Below are positions 24,940 through 33,308 of a DNA stretch of 37,604 nt, in pieces. The stretch is from Pilibacter termitis (lineage in GTDB: Bacteria > Bacillota > Bacilli > Lactobacillales > Streptococcaceae). Below the pieces are notes generated by a model that was given only the letters and a program-made list of their open reading frames with translations, did no database searches and was not told the DNA's origin. A program made the translations under genes and the position numbers. Positions within the stretch are counted from its first letter, which is position 1; every line of letters begins with the position of its first letter. Location: NCBI RefSeq assembly GCF_900167335.1, contig NZ_FUXI01000005.1:94423-132026 (forward strand). The letters are read 5' to 3'.

Positions 24940-26232
24940 ATGTCATCAGTTGTTGTTGTTGGTACGCAGTGGGGCGATGAAGGGAAAGGGAAGATTACAG
25001 ATTTCCTAAGTGAAAATGCTGAAGTTATCGCTCGTTATCAAGGTGGAGATAATGCAGGTCATACGGTCATTATCGAGGACAAGAAATACAAATTGCACTT
25101 GATTCCGTCAGGAATTTTCTACAAAGAAAAAATTTCTGTTATTGGAAACGGGGTGGTGGTCAATCCTAAATCATTGGTAAAAGAATTGGATTATTTGCAT
25201 GAGGAAGGGATTACGACAGATAATTTGCGTATTTCCGATCGTGCTCATGTCATTCTTCCTTATCATATCCAGCTCGATCAGTTGCAAGAAGATGCAAAGG
25301 GAGAAAATAAAATTGGCACAACAATTAAAGGAATCGGCCCAGCTTACATGGACAAAGCTGCTCGTGTAGGGATTCGTATCGCTGACCTTTTGGACAAAGA
25401 AATTTTTGCAGAGCGTTTAGAACGCAATTTGAAAGACAAAAATCGTCTATTTGAAAAAATGTATGAATGTAATTCTATGAGCTTTGATGAAATTTTTGAG
25501 GAATATTACGCATATGGTCAACAAATCAAAAAATATGTTACAGATACTTCTGTTATTTTAAATGATGCACTTGACCAAGGAAAACGTGTTTTGTTTGAAG
25601 GTGCTCAAGGAGTAATGCTTGACATTGACCAAGGAACTTATCCTTACGTGACAAGTAGTAATCCTGTTGCCGGTGGAGTAACAATTGGTAGCGGAGTAGG
25701 TCCTAGCAAAATCAACAAAGTCGTTGGCGTATGTAAAGCCTATACTTCTCGTGTGGGAGACGGTCCTTTCCCAACGGAATTATTCGATGAAACAGGGGAG
25801 ACAATTCGCCGTGTAGGAAAAGAATACGGCACTACAACAGGTCGCCCTCGTCGTGTCGGCTGGTTTGATTCTGTTGTCATGCGTCATTCTCGCCGTGTAA
25901 GTGGCATTACAAACTTGAGCCTAAATTCTATTGATGTATTAACAGGTCTTGAAACCCTCAAAATCTGTGTAGCTTACGATTTAGACGGTGAAAGAATTGA
26001 TTATTATCCCGCTAGTTTGGAGCAATTAAAACGTTGTAAACCAATTTACGAGGAACTTCCCGGGTGGAGCGAGGATATTACAAGTGTCAAAACGCTTGCC
26101 GAACTTCCAGCCAACGCACGCAACTACGTTCACCGCATCAGCGAACTTGTCGGCGTGAGAATTTCTACATTCTCAGTAGGCCCTGCTCGTGAGCAAACGA
26201 ATGTTTTGGAAAGTGTTTGGGCACAGGCATAG
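24940..26232 (+). CDS. purA: Adenylosuccinate synthase
   Basis: Makes adenylosuccinate from IMP, aspartate and GTP in AMP synthesis. The 430-aa product shows the N-terminal [11 protein letters not shown] loop with the catalytic aspartate, NAGHTV with the catalytic histidine, [35 protein letters not shown], and [11 protein letters not shown] near the aspartate-binding end. Length is normal. GAGGTG lies about nine nt before the ATG. It is a stand-alone housekeeping gene placed between two parts of the surface-protein island, with its own promoter and a strong terminator. Confidence 0.97.
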   Translation: MSSVVVVGTQWGDEGKGKITDFLSENAEVIARYQGGDNAGHTVIIEDKKYKLHLIPSGIFYKEKISVIGNGVVVNPKSLVKELDYLHEEGITTDNLRISDRAHVILPYHIQLDQLQEDAKGENKIGTTIKGIGPAYMDKAARVGIRIADLLDKEIFAERLERNLKDKNRLFEKMYECNSMSFDEIFEEYYAYGQQIKKYVTDTSVILNDALDQGKRVLFEGAQGVMLDIDQGTYPYVTSSNPVAGGVTIGSGVGPSKINKVVGVCKAYTSRVGDGPFPTELFDETGETIRRVGKEYGTTTGRPRRVGWFDSVVMRHSRRVSGITNLSLNSIDVLTGLETLKICVAYDLDGERIDYYPASLEQLKRCKPIYEELPGWSEDITSVKTLAELPANARNYVHRISELVGVRISTFSVGPAREQTNVLESVWAQA

Positions 26233-26274
26233 AGGGGTTGTAGGTAAAATCCTAAGCTAAAGTATTTAAAATTA

Positions 26275-26330
26275 AAAAACCACATAAACTCAACATTTTA
26301 GAGAACTATGTTGAGTTTATGTGGTTTTTG
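26275..26330 (+). terminator. Terminator after purA
   Basis: A stem of more than 16 bp (CACATAAACTCAACAT with ATGTTGAGTTTATGTG), flanked by A on the left and TTTTTG on the right. The long symmetric stem could act in both directions. Confidence 0.9.
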
Positions 26331-26664
26331 TATTTATGGCGGAGGTTTTTTAGAGGTACCCTTATTTGTGGAAATTTATTGTTTCACCTCCCATACTGTC
26401 AAGACAAAGAAGAATAACGAATAAGTCTACTTTTTTTAGACAATAAACCGTCATTTTTTTATATTGAGGAGGGAAAAATTGATAAAAAGCGTAGAAATGT
26501 TGAAATATCAATGGTATAGACCGTATCAAAAATTTTTATGCTTGTGAAGCTGAGTCGGGTTGCTATTAAAAAAATGAATGTAGTTTTATGATTATCTTGT
26601 AAATGAAACAGGAGAACATACAAAATGATATGTCTAGTCAAATAAACAATGGAGGCAAAATAAA
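26331..26664 (+). promoter_or_regulatory. Upstream region and promoters of the first sortase-fold gene
   Basis: No standard gene. Two plausible promoters face the gene at 26665: TAGACA, 17 nt, TATATT (26437-26465), and TTGTAA, 16 nt, TACAAA (26597-26624). The first would give a leader of about 190 nt. A GGTACCC palindrome lies at 26355. A 22-codon frame at 26479-26547, starting TTG, has a very strong ribosome-binding site (GAGGAGGG) but overlaps the predicted transcription start. Confidence 0.5.
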
Positions 26665-27540
26665 ATGAAAAAATCAAAGGTATTCAAACTATTATTCACA
26701 GCATCTCTTACAGTAGTTGTAGTCGCTTTAATCGGTGTTTTCTATAATAGCATGGAGGCACAAGCGACAAAAGCAACTGATGAGGAAAATGCAGTTGTTC
26801 AACAAATTGCTTCTAAAGCAAAAAAAGAAGCGACAGCTATATCCGCTATGTCAAGTTCAACAAAACCAAGTGCTACTAAAGCACCAGCATCAACTGCTAC
26901 TTCTACTACGCAATCAGCAGAAGAAACTACACAAACAACCGAAGAAGAACCGCAAACACAAGCATCAACGGAAGATGTGGCACAAGCAGATACAGCAGAT
27001 GCCACTTACGAAAGCACAGAGCCAGCCGAAGAAGCTCCTGCCACTCAACCAGCAACTGCACAAGAGCCTGCAACACCAGCACCAGCGGCAACTGCTACAC
27101 CACAAAAGCAAGAAAATACACTCCAACCAAATACGATTTATGTTGCAGGAAGTGCCATTCCTTACCAAAATGGAGGTCAAGGAAGTGGGCAATCCATTAT
27201 TGACAGCAATCCGAACGGCGTAGCATCAACTTGGGGTGGAGCAAGCGTGCAATCAGGCAATGACGGCATGAACACTCACTTTATTGGACACAATGTTGGA
27301 GCATTTAGTTGCTTGCTTGGTGTAAATGTAGGAGCAAGTATTGTGATTACAGACGGCAATGGAAATGCAACAACTTATATTGTCAACGAACGAGATGTGG
27401 TAGATACACATGGAGTAGATACTACGACAGGTCAAGATCTTTGGGATAGAATTACAGGAGCAGGTGGCGGAGAACGTGTAACACTCCAAACTTGTTTGAG
27501 CGATACAACAAGACTTATCTTATTTGCAGGAAAAGCATAA
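26665..27540 (+). CDS. Secreted sortase-fold protein with Thr/Ala/Pro-rich linker
   Basis: A 291-aa exported protein. An N-terminal hydrophobic segment (about 8-28) with possible cleavage at AQA is followed by a long low-complexity linker (about 40-150, rich in Thr, Ala, Gln, Glu, Pro). The C-terminal domain (about 157-291) has the sortase signature: histidine H209 in HFIGHN, cysteine C277 in VTLQTC, arginine R283 in TTRLIL. The spacing from cysteine to arginine (six) is shorter than in many sortases. A further cysteine (C216) follows the histidine by seven. Sortases join LPxTG-type proteins to the wall; the substrate is unknown here. GGAGG precedes the ATG. A paralogue is encoded at 30247-31104. 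Confidence 0.75.
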   Translation: MKKSKVFKLLFTASLTVVVVALIGVFYNSMEAQATKATDEENAVVQQIASKAKKEATAISAMSSSTKPSATKAPASTATSTTQSAEETTQTTEEEPQTQASTEDVAQADTADATYESTEPAEEAPATQPATAQEPATPAPAATATPQKQENTLQPNTIYVAGSAIPYQNGGQGSGQSIIDSNPNGVASTWGGASVQSGNDGMNTHFIGHNVGAFSCLLGVNVGASIVITDGNGNATTYIVNERDVVDTHGVDTTTGQDLWDRITGAGGGERVTLQTCLSDTTRLILFAGKA

Positions 27541-27553
27541 AGAATAAAGAATA

Positions 27554-27588
27554 AAAGCATTGATAGACTTTCTATTGATGCTTTTTTT
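27554..27588 (+). terminator. Terminator after the first sortase-fold gene
   Basis: AAAGCATTGATAGA, loop CTT, TCTATTGATGCTTT followed by more T: 14 pairs with two adjacent wobbles. Confidence 0.85.
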
Positions 27589-27736
27589 ATGTGGTGTGCC
27601 AGTCATGGCAGCTAAATAGGTGGTGGAATTTCATTGCAGACTTGGCAGTAGGAACTGGTAGCGAGAGGCAAAGTGTTTCTGTGAGGGCGATGTATAGACG
27701 ATATGATACATAACCAACTGTTACTACACTTGAAAA

Positions 27737-27799
27737 ACATCAGAGGAAGGAACACTACAAGGTGTGAACTTATCTCCGTTGTTAAGTAACATTTATTTA
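27737..27799 (+). pseudogene. Fragment of a reverse transcriptase (group II intron type)
   Basis: The frame starting at 27737 reads TSEEGTLQGVN followed by LSPLLSNIYL. This matches the highly conserved reverse-transcriptase block usually written GTPQGG-x-LSPLLSNIYL in group II intron proteins. A stop lies just upstream (27731-27733), and the similarity ends just after SNIYL. Only about 21 codons remain, so it is a relic. I see no intron RNA domain V beside it. Chance resemblance is possible but unlikely for a run this long. Confidence 0.5.
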
Positions 27800-27874
27800 A
27801 GGGTATCACTAAAATTTCCAACGCCATTACTTCACATTTTTCTTGATAAAACTTATAAAATTTAAAAATTCTCC

Positions 27875-27902
27875 TTGTTTTTATGCTAAGTTTTTTTATA
27901 AT
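27875..27902 (+). promoter_or_regulatory. Promoter of the second Mga-like gene
   Basis: TTGTTT (27875-27880), 16 nt, TATAAT (27897-27902). It leaves a leader of about 130 nt before the ATG at 28043. Confidence 0.65.
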
Positions 27903-28042
27903 AGAATTATAATAAAGAGCTTTAAAAACTCTATATAAAAATAATTTTTTCGAGAGAATCCTGAGTTTTTAGAGTTTCTATGTCATAAACCTTAAACTTT
28001 GCACACTATCCTAAAATGTATGATGATGTAGGAGGGCTAACA

Positions 28043-29665
28043 ATGTTTGAACTGCTAGAAAACAAGGAAATTATTAAATTACTCATGCTCGAGACAATGC
28101 AGCTTTATGCGGTAAAAGAGGCGGATATTCATTTTTTTGAACGTTATTTAGAAGATATTTTGAGGCAATTTCATATCAAAATGAAATCTTCTCGATCTAT
28201 TTTGCGTTACATGGAAGAAATCTCTGAGGATATTCAAACTCTTGGACTTTATGAGAAAATTCCCGTACAATTGCGAGGAAATGCGTTATTTGTGGATTTG
28301 GAACATCCTATGCAAATTTCTTTTTTATACGCTAGTTATTTGCAGTCAACGATAAAATTTTTGTTAAGCTATCAAACGCTTAAAGACAATCGAAGAAGTC
28401 TCATGAAAATTCGCAGTTGGATTGAAACGCTAGAGTTTGAAAATTTTGCGAAACATTCGTTGAAAAGTAGTGAAATCACTCTAATGGAAAAACGAAAAGA
28501 AATCAATCTGAAAATCAATTCACGAAAGTTTGAAATCAATAATAAATTCACTCTGGAGGGAAACGAGATACAAATACGCATTTTTCTCTACGAATTGTTT
28601 CACCGTTCCTTTTGCCCTTATCAAATGAGGGATTTCATGAAATTCGATAACCGTTGGTTGTATAGTTTCGCTAAAAAAACAGAGATTTTACTAAAGGATT
28701 TTCTGCAACGAACAACAGAAATTTTTCATCCCTTTTCAGAAAGTCAATATCTCTCGTTTTTTGCCATGTTTAATATTTCGATGTTACGAGCAAGAGAAGG
28801 GCATTTTCTTCCGAAAAGAATCGAACACCGTTTTTTGCGTTTGCCCGAAGAGTTTTCCGAAGAAATGGAACGTGTCTATCACATTTTGTTTTCATATTTT
28901 TGTGCCGAGGGAGTTGAGAAGAAAATCGCCGAACAAGAAGTGAGAATGTTGATGAATTTTCTTTTCATCGCCAATTTTCCACGGCGAGACACTACACAAG
29001 ACTGGCTAAACCCTACATTTCGTCAACAACTTGATCGCATTTGGGAAAAATTTGTCGAACGTTTTGAGGAAAATTTCCTTTTACCTGATGAGATAAAACA
29101 GATTTTAAAAACACCATTTTCATTAGCTGTCGCTCGCTATATGCGATTTGAGGGCTTTTATATCAAACAACCGCTACTCATCGAAGAATATGAAAAGAAT
29201 TATCCGATTGCTGTAAAAGCTGTTGAACTGCTTGCTGACATCATGAAAAAATACTCACAAGAAAACCGACAAACTTACGATTTCTCAACTCAGTTTGACA
29301 ATATTTTTTTCAATCAAATGATTTATCCGTTTATTTATGGATTTTATGGCAAACAGGAATGTATTCATTTCCCCGCAACCAAACTTTTGCCTAAAATAAA
29401 TGTTTGTGTGGATATGGCTGATAATATTATGAAAAATGAAGTCATTCGTGACACTTTGTCTCTACATTCTGGTGTGCATTTCCATTTTCAAGAAATACCA
29501 GATGAAACGACTGATTTTATCATTACAAACGTTGCACCAATCAAAAAAGAAACCGCAATCATCTTTGAATGGCGATTCAATGTTAGCGAGGCAATGTACC
29601 AATCTTTCTTTAAACTAGCTCTCAAGCTACAAAAAAATAGATTGGAGGAGACAGCTCAACATTAA
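28043..29665 (+). CDS. Mga-like regulatory protein
   Basis: A 540-aa cytoplasmic protein resembling Mga/AtxA-type regulators in size and layout: helical throughout, with a C-terminal part (INVCVDMADNIMKNEV, then FHFQEIPDETTDFIITN) like the EIIB-like end of Mga proteins. The N-terminal DNA-binding helices are less clear than in the protein at 16435-17931; about 20-80 (FERYLEDILRQFHIKMKSSR) is the best candidate. I chose the ATG at 28043 because AGGAGGG lies six nt upstream; an earlier in-frame ATG nine codons up lacks such a site. It stands between the two sortase-fold genes, which makes them possible targets (inference). Confidence 0.62.
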   Translation: MFELLENKEIIKLLMLETMQLYAVKEADIHFFERYLEDILRQFHIKMKSSRSILRYMEEISEDIQTLGLYEKIPVQLRGNALFVDLEHPMQISFLYASYLQSTIKFLLSYQTLKDNRRSLMKIRSWIETLEFENFAKHSLKSSEITLMEKRKEINLKINSRKFEINNKFTLEGNEIQIRIFLYELFHRSFCPYQMRDFMKFDNRWLYSFAKKTEILLKDFLQRTTEIFHPFSESQYLSFFAMFNISMLRAREGHFLPKRIEHRFLRLPEEFSEEMERVYHILFSYFCAEGVEKKIAEQEVRMLMNFLFIANFPRRDTTQDWLNPTFRQQLDRIWEKFVERFEENFLLPDEIKQILKTPFSLAVARYMRFEGFYIKQPLLIEEYEKNYPIAVKAVELLADIMKKYSQENRQTYDFSTQFDNIFFNQMIYPFIYGFYGKQECIHFPATKLLPKINVCVDMADNIMKNEVIRDTLSLHSGVHFHFQEIPDETTDFIITNVAPIKKETAIIFEWRFNVSEAMYQSFFKLALKLQKNRLEETAQH

Positions 29666-29667
29666 TA

Positions 29668-29705
29668 AATCGTCTGCTCGTGTGAAGTGAGCAGACGATT
29701 TTTTT
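29668..29705 (+). terminator. Terminator after the second Mga-like gene
   Basis: AATCGTCTGCTC, nine-nt loop, GAGCAGACGATT, then TTTTT. A 12-bp perfect stem. Confidence 0.92.
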
Positions 29706-29706
29706 G

Positions 29707-30244
29707 ATAGGTGGTTGCGTGGGTTGAAATTTGGTAAGTGTTCGCAATGTCGCTTGAAACTTTGATTCAAGCATGGCTCTCTGCGACAACCTCCTGAACG
29801 CCCCTCTTGCTTTTCTTTGTCTAGCTACGAGGGGCTGAAGTCTGGCAACTGCTCACAATGTCGCTAGAAACTTACGTTTCTAGTAAATGAACGACAGTGT
29901 TTGCTGTTGCAGACTTCAAAACGCCCCGCTCGCTTTTCTCTGTCTAGCTACGAGGGGCAGGAGGTTGGTCGCTGTTCGCAATCCCACTTGAAGCTTTGCT
30001 TCAAGCAAGTAAATGGCATGGCTCACTGCGACAACCTCCTGAACGCCCCGCTCGCTTTTCTTTGTCTAGCTACGAGGGGCTGAAGTCTGGTGGCTGTTCG
30101 CAGTGCCGCTCGAAACTTGCGTTTTGATGCTAGTCTTTCAAGAATCTTTGATTCTTAGAAAGACTGTATGCGAAACGAAGTGTAGTAGCAAGTGAACGGC
30201 ACGGCTCACTGCCACAGACTTCAAAACGCCCCTCTTCGCTTTTC
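29707..30244 (+). repeat. Four tandem copies of the palindromic element (cluster 3)
   Basis: Units: 29707-29815 (degenerate, shortened in its centre), 29821-29938 (118 bp), 29944-30060 (117 bp) and 30066-30244 (179 bp). Separators are five nt. The last has the same extra module of about 60 bp as the fourth unit of cluster 1. That module has its own hairpin, and its arms have changed together: AGTCTTTC with GAAAGACT here, AGTTTTTC with GAAAAACT in cluster 1. The cluster fills the space between the Mga-like gene and the second sortase-fold gene, ending two nt before the latter's stop codon. Confidence 0.9.
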
Positions 30245-30246
30245 TT

Positions 30247-31104
30247 CTAATAACAAAAAAGTATTAAACGCCAGATGTTGTCTATGCAGGTTTGAATGAC
30301 TATGCGTTCTCCTTCGTTTGCGTTGATGATGTTGTAAAATAAATCTTTTCCTGTTCCACGCTCAATTCCTGACGGGTCAACCAATGTGATTTGCGTAATA
30401 GTGTAATAATACATTACACCTCCCCCGTCTGTCACTTGAACCACTTCCCCTTTTTTCGCACTGACGAAACACGTAAATGCTCCCTCGTTGTGTCCGATAA
30501 AATGTGTACTTAAACCGTCCACACCAGAGAATATTTCTGCTCCGCCCCAAGTAGAGGCGACACCATAAGGGTTGCTGTCAATAATCGCTTGACCGTTTGC
30601 TTGACCGCCGTTTTTAAATGGAATGGTAAATTCTTGGTAAAAAATCGTCCATGATTGTACTTGTGGCACTTCTGGTGGTGAAGGTGGGGTTACTGGGGCA
30701 GGTGGTGGTGGAGTTTGTTTGACCTCTACTTTTTCTTGCTCTTGAGGAACCGATACCGGTGGTGCTGGAGAAGTTTCTACTATTTCTTCTTGTTGAATTT
30801 CTTCCGGTGGAATTTCTTCTATTTTTGGAGGTTCCACTATTTCCTCTTTTGCTACTGGAGTTTCTTGTTTGACCTCCTCTTTTATTTCTGGAGTTTGTGG
30901 TTCATTCACCTCTTTAAACTCCTCGTTTTCAGCTACGTCTATTACTTGCATATCCTCCAACTCTTTTTTGTTTTCTGCTGGAATGACAAGTTCTTCTACT
31001 GCATTCACTTCAGAATGTAACGGAAAATGTGTTGGAAATACTTGTGATAAGCCATAAGTAAACATCACGTAGCCAAGTGATAGGGCAAGGACTTTGGTTT
31101 TCAT
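30247..31104 (-). CDS. Second secreted sortase-fold protein with Pro/Glu-rich linker
   Basis: A 285-aa paralogue of the protein at 26665-27540. It has an N-terminal hydrophobic signal (MKTKVLALSLGYVMFTYGLS), a linker rich in Glu, Pro and Val (about 35-148), and a C-terminal sortase-like domain (about 152-285) with H205 in HFIGHN, C273 in IVIQTC and R279. The shared block IDSNPxGVASTWGG (x is Tyr here) and the cysteine seven after the histidine (C212) are kept. The TLxTC motif reads VIQTC, so activity is less certain. I chose the ATG at 31104 because GAGGGG lies nine nt upstream; earlier in-frame ATGs precede the hairpin at 31123-31143. Linker composition differs from that of the paralogue while the domain is conserved. 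Confidence 0.72.
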   Translation of the reverse strand: MKTKVLALSLGYVMFTYGLSQVFPTHFPLHSEVNAVEELVIPAENKKELEDMQVIDVAENEEFKEVNEPQTPEIKEEVKQETPVAKEEIVEPPKIEEIPPEEIQQEEIVETSPAPPVSVPQEQEKVEVKQTPPPPAPVTPPSPPEVPQVQSWTIFYQEFTIPFKNGGQANGQAIIDSNPYGVASTWGGAEIFSGVDGLSTHFIGHNEGAFTCFVSAKKGEVVQVTDGGGVMYYYTITQITLVDPSGIERGTGKDLFYNIINANEGERIVIQTCIDNIWRLILFCY

Positions 31105-31549
31105 GATTGACAACCCCTCTCTACACTTCATCTTGTGAAGTGTTTGTCTACTCATTTACAAAATTCCTTTTGTATAGGGTACCCATATCTATCGCCTTTT
31201 ACAAACTTATCTTAGGTCAAATTGCAACGCATTTCATTAAACCTTTCTCCTGAAAAACGGACAAAAAATATAATAAAAAATAGTTTTTCCCTTTTTCGTC
31301 AAAATTCTCTCTCGCTCAATCCTTTAGCAAACACTCTTTGTCTATTTCCCAATAATCCAACATTGAAATATAAGAATTTGCACTTTCTTTTGACAATTAT
31401 TATATGGTTACCTATATGATTAAGAACATTTTTTATTTCTTTTTGCAAAAAAAACTATTTCTCCCACGTTTTTTATGGTAAAATAAGAGTAAGTTCGGTG
31501 GAGGATACAATATCTTGTATGTCTTGAATCCACACCCACAAAATGTAGG
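31105..31549. other. Leader of the second CRISPR array and upstream region of the sortase-fold gene
   Basis: No gene seen. On the minus strand, a hairpin ACACTTCA and TGAAGTGT (31123-31143) lies in the leader of the sortase-fold gene, with a GGGTACCC palindrome at 31178. On the plus strand, two candidate promoters face the CRISPR array: TTGACA (31390-31395) with TATATG 17 nt later, and an extended -10 box TGGTAAAAT at 31476-31484, about 65 nt before the first repeat. The AT-rich stretch just before the array would be its leader. Confidence 0.55.
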
Positions 31550-32355
31550 ATTTAGAACCCTTAAACCCCGTGAGGGGACGGAAACCTATCTAAGGCTTGC
31601 TTAGTGCCTTCATCTAAAATTTAGAACCCTTAAACCCCGTGAGGGGACGGAAACTTTGTAGTACAAATGTCAGGAGTTCCGGGAGTATTTAGAACCCTTA
31701 AACCCCGTGAGGGGACGGAAACGGTGTCCATAGTGCTGCCATTAAAGCTACCAATAATTTAGAACCCTTAAACCCCGTGAGGGGACGGAAACATTTTTTC
31801 CTTCAGGGTCAACTGCCCCCACATTTTCCATTTAGAACCCTTAAACCCCGTGAGGGGACGGAAACTATCAACTAACTTTTGTTCGATTTTACCGCTTACA
31901 TTTAGAACCCTTAAACCCCGTGAGGGGACGGAAACACGATACTTTTTCTCATCAAACCCCACATAAAATTTAGAACCCTTAAACCCCGTGAGGGGACGGA
32001 AACCAAATCATTTGCTTGTGACGACGGATTATCCTGTAACATTTAGAACCCTTAAACCCCGTGAGGGGACGGAAACATGTAGAAGATGGTTTGGAGGATT
32101 TGATGAATACATTTAGAACCCTTAAACCCCGTGAGGGGACGGAAACCGAGTACGGGTCACGATAGTCTTTCATCGTTTGAATCATTTAGAACCCTTAAAC
32201 CCCGTGAGGGGACGGAAACAAATTCTACAATTCCTGAAAATTTTGACATTTTGAATTTAGAACCCTTAAACCCCGAGAGGGGACGGAAACAATCGCCCTG
32301 TGAGCGATACGTTGTTAATCATCTATTTTAGAACCCTTAAACCCCGTGAGGGGAC
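31550..32355 (+). CRISPR. Type III-A-like CRISPR array, 12 repeats and 11 spacers, no adjacent cas genes
   Basis: Repeats of 36 nt start ATTTAGAACCCTTAAA, contain the palindrome CCCCGTGAGGGG and end ACGGAAAC. Repeat starts: 31550, 31619, 31687, 31757, 31830, 31900, 31968, 32041, 32111, 32184, 32255 and 32326. Spacers are 32-37 nt, all different. The eleventh repeat has one change (GAGA for GTGA in the loop); the twelfth is altered at its first base and has lost its GGAAAC end. The degenerate end shows that the array reads left to right with the leader at the left. The last eight nt, ACGGAAAC, match the 5' handle of S. thermophilus type III-A crRNAs. No cas6, csm or cas10 gene flanks it. Confidence 0.95.
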
Positions 32356-32364
32356 AAATAACCC

Positions 32365-32400
32365 AAAAAACAACTTTCAAATAAATGGAAGTTGTTTTTT
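32365..32400 (+). terminator. Terminator after the CRISPR array
   Basis: AAAAAACAACTTTC, loop of about eight nt, GGAAGTTGTTTTTT: a stem flanked by A and T runs, 10 nt after the last repeat. Confidence 0.88.
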
Positions 32401-32445
32401 CATATAAAGATACCTACAATAAGTTCCCCTAATAGCTCTTCTACT

Positions 32446-32474
32446 TTTACCTTTCCATTGATTTGTCTTATAAT
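32446..32474 (+). promoter_or_regulatory. Promoter of the CYTH gene
   Basis: TTTACC (32446-32451), 17 nt, TATAAT (32469-32474). It leaves a leader of about 130 nt containing a small hairpin (GCGGAC, TTTA, GTTCGC). Confidence 0.65.
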
Positions 32475-32611
32475 ATGGTTACAAATACTATTCGTCAGGT
32501 GGAATATTTATCTTTTTGACCTAACTTTAGCATTAGAAAAGACTTTGAGCGGACTTTAGTTCGCGAATGACCCCGCTTGGACGAAGTGAGAGCGTAGAAA
32601 GGAGAAAAAAT

Positions 32612-33193
32612 ATGAGTGAAAATCTTGAAATTGAATTTAAAACAATGTTAAGCGAGGAAGAATATTTACACGTTTTGCACTATTTCAATGGAAACGAGAC
32701 AAATTCTTTTACGCAAGAAAATCATTATTTTGACACGGAAAATTTTGAATTAAAAAATCGAAAAATCGGCTTGCGTGTTCGCACATTGCCTACTTCTGCA
32801 GAATTGACAATCAAAATTCCGCAAACAATTGGGAAATTGGAAATCAATGCACCGTTAAGCGTAGCTCAAGCAAAAAAGATACTTTCGGAAAATAAATTGC
32901 CAAAAAATAATGTTGTGGCAAAAAAATTAGAAGAATTGAGTCTTGAAGTTGACACATTCAAACATTTCGGCACACTTACTACCAAACGTGTAGAAGTTGA
33001 AGTTCCAGAAGGATTAATCGCTTTAGATGAAAGTTGGTATGGAGACGGACACGACTATGAATTGGAGCTTGAAGTTTCAGACGCTGAAGAAGGAAAAAAG
33101 GCTTGGTTGCAACTGTTAGAGACGCTCTCCATTCAAAACAAACCTGCTAAAAACAAAGTGGCTAGAATGTTTGAACAGCTTGGAAGAGTATAA
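32612..33193 (+). CDS. CYTH domain protein (YjbK-like triphosphate-binding protein)
   Basis: A 193-aa cytoplasmic protein of the CYTH (triphosphate tunnel) family, whose members bind or hydrolyse inorganic triphosphate or nucleotide triphosphates. The N-terminal signature EIEFKTML corresponds to the family ExExK; further charged strands follow (HYFDTENFELKNRKIGLRVR, LTIKIPQ, TKRVEVEVPEG, YELELEV). This layout fits Bacillus YjbK. AAAGGAG lies eight nt before the ATG at 32612; an earlier in-frame ATG 15 codons up is not supported. It is next to an SpxH/YjbH-like gene, a linkage also known from the Bacillus yjbH-yjbK region. Confidence 0.85.
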   Translation: MSENLEIEFKTMLSEEEYLHVLHYFNGNETNSFTQENHYFDTENFELKNRKIGLRVRTLPTSAELTIKIPQTIGKLEINAPLSVAQAKKILSENKLPKNNVVAKKLEELSLEVDTFKHFGTLTTKRVEVEVPEGLIALDESWYGDGHDYELELEVSDAEEGKKAWLQLLETLSIQNKPAKNKVARMFEQLGRV

Positions 33194-33308
33194 AGTCTTA
33201 ATATTATAGTCAAGAGTTAACATTTTCAAAAAATCGCTTTTCGTGCTATTATATTAATGTAGTTATTAATCAAAGATACTGAGATTAACGTGCTTGGAGG
33301 TGATAAGC

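Larger units (their letters stand above)
27590..28042. other. Intergenic region with decayed DNA and the leader of the second Mga-like gene
   Basis: About 27590-27830 has higher GC than the flanks and looks like decayed coding sequence; it includes a reverse-transcriptase fragment (listed separately). About 27840-28042 is AT-rich and holds the promoter at 27875-27902 and a leader of about 130 nt. In the leader, AAAACTCT can pair with either of two downstream copies of its complement (GAGTTTTT and AGAGTTTC), a possible but weak alternative fold. Confidence 0.5.

Noticed and set aside
26665-27540. L,D-transpeptidase or peptidoglycan hydrolase for the sortase-fold proteins
   Set aside because: The cysteine motif is TLQTC followed by an arginine, with the histidine upstream in GHN. 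This is the sortase order, not the HGC-type order of L,D-transpeptidases.
31768-32331. Open frames through the second CRISPR array (repeated RPLTGFKGSK-like phrases)
   Set aside because: They come from translating repeats plus spacers.
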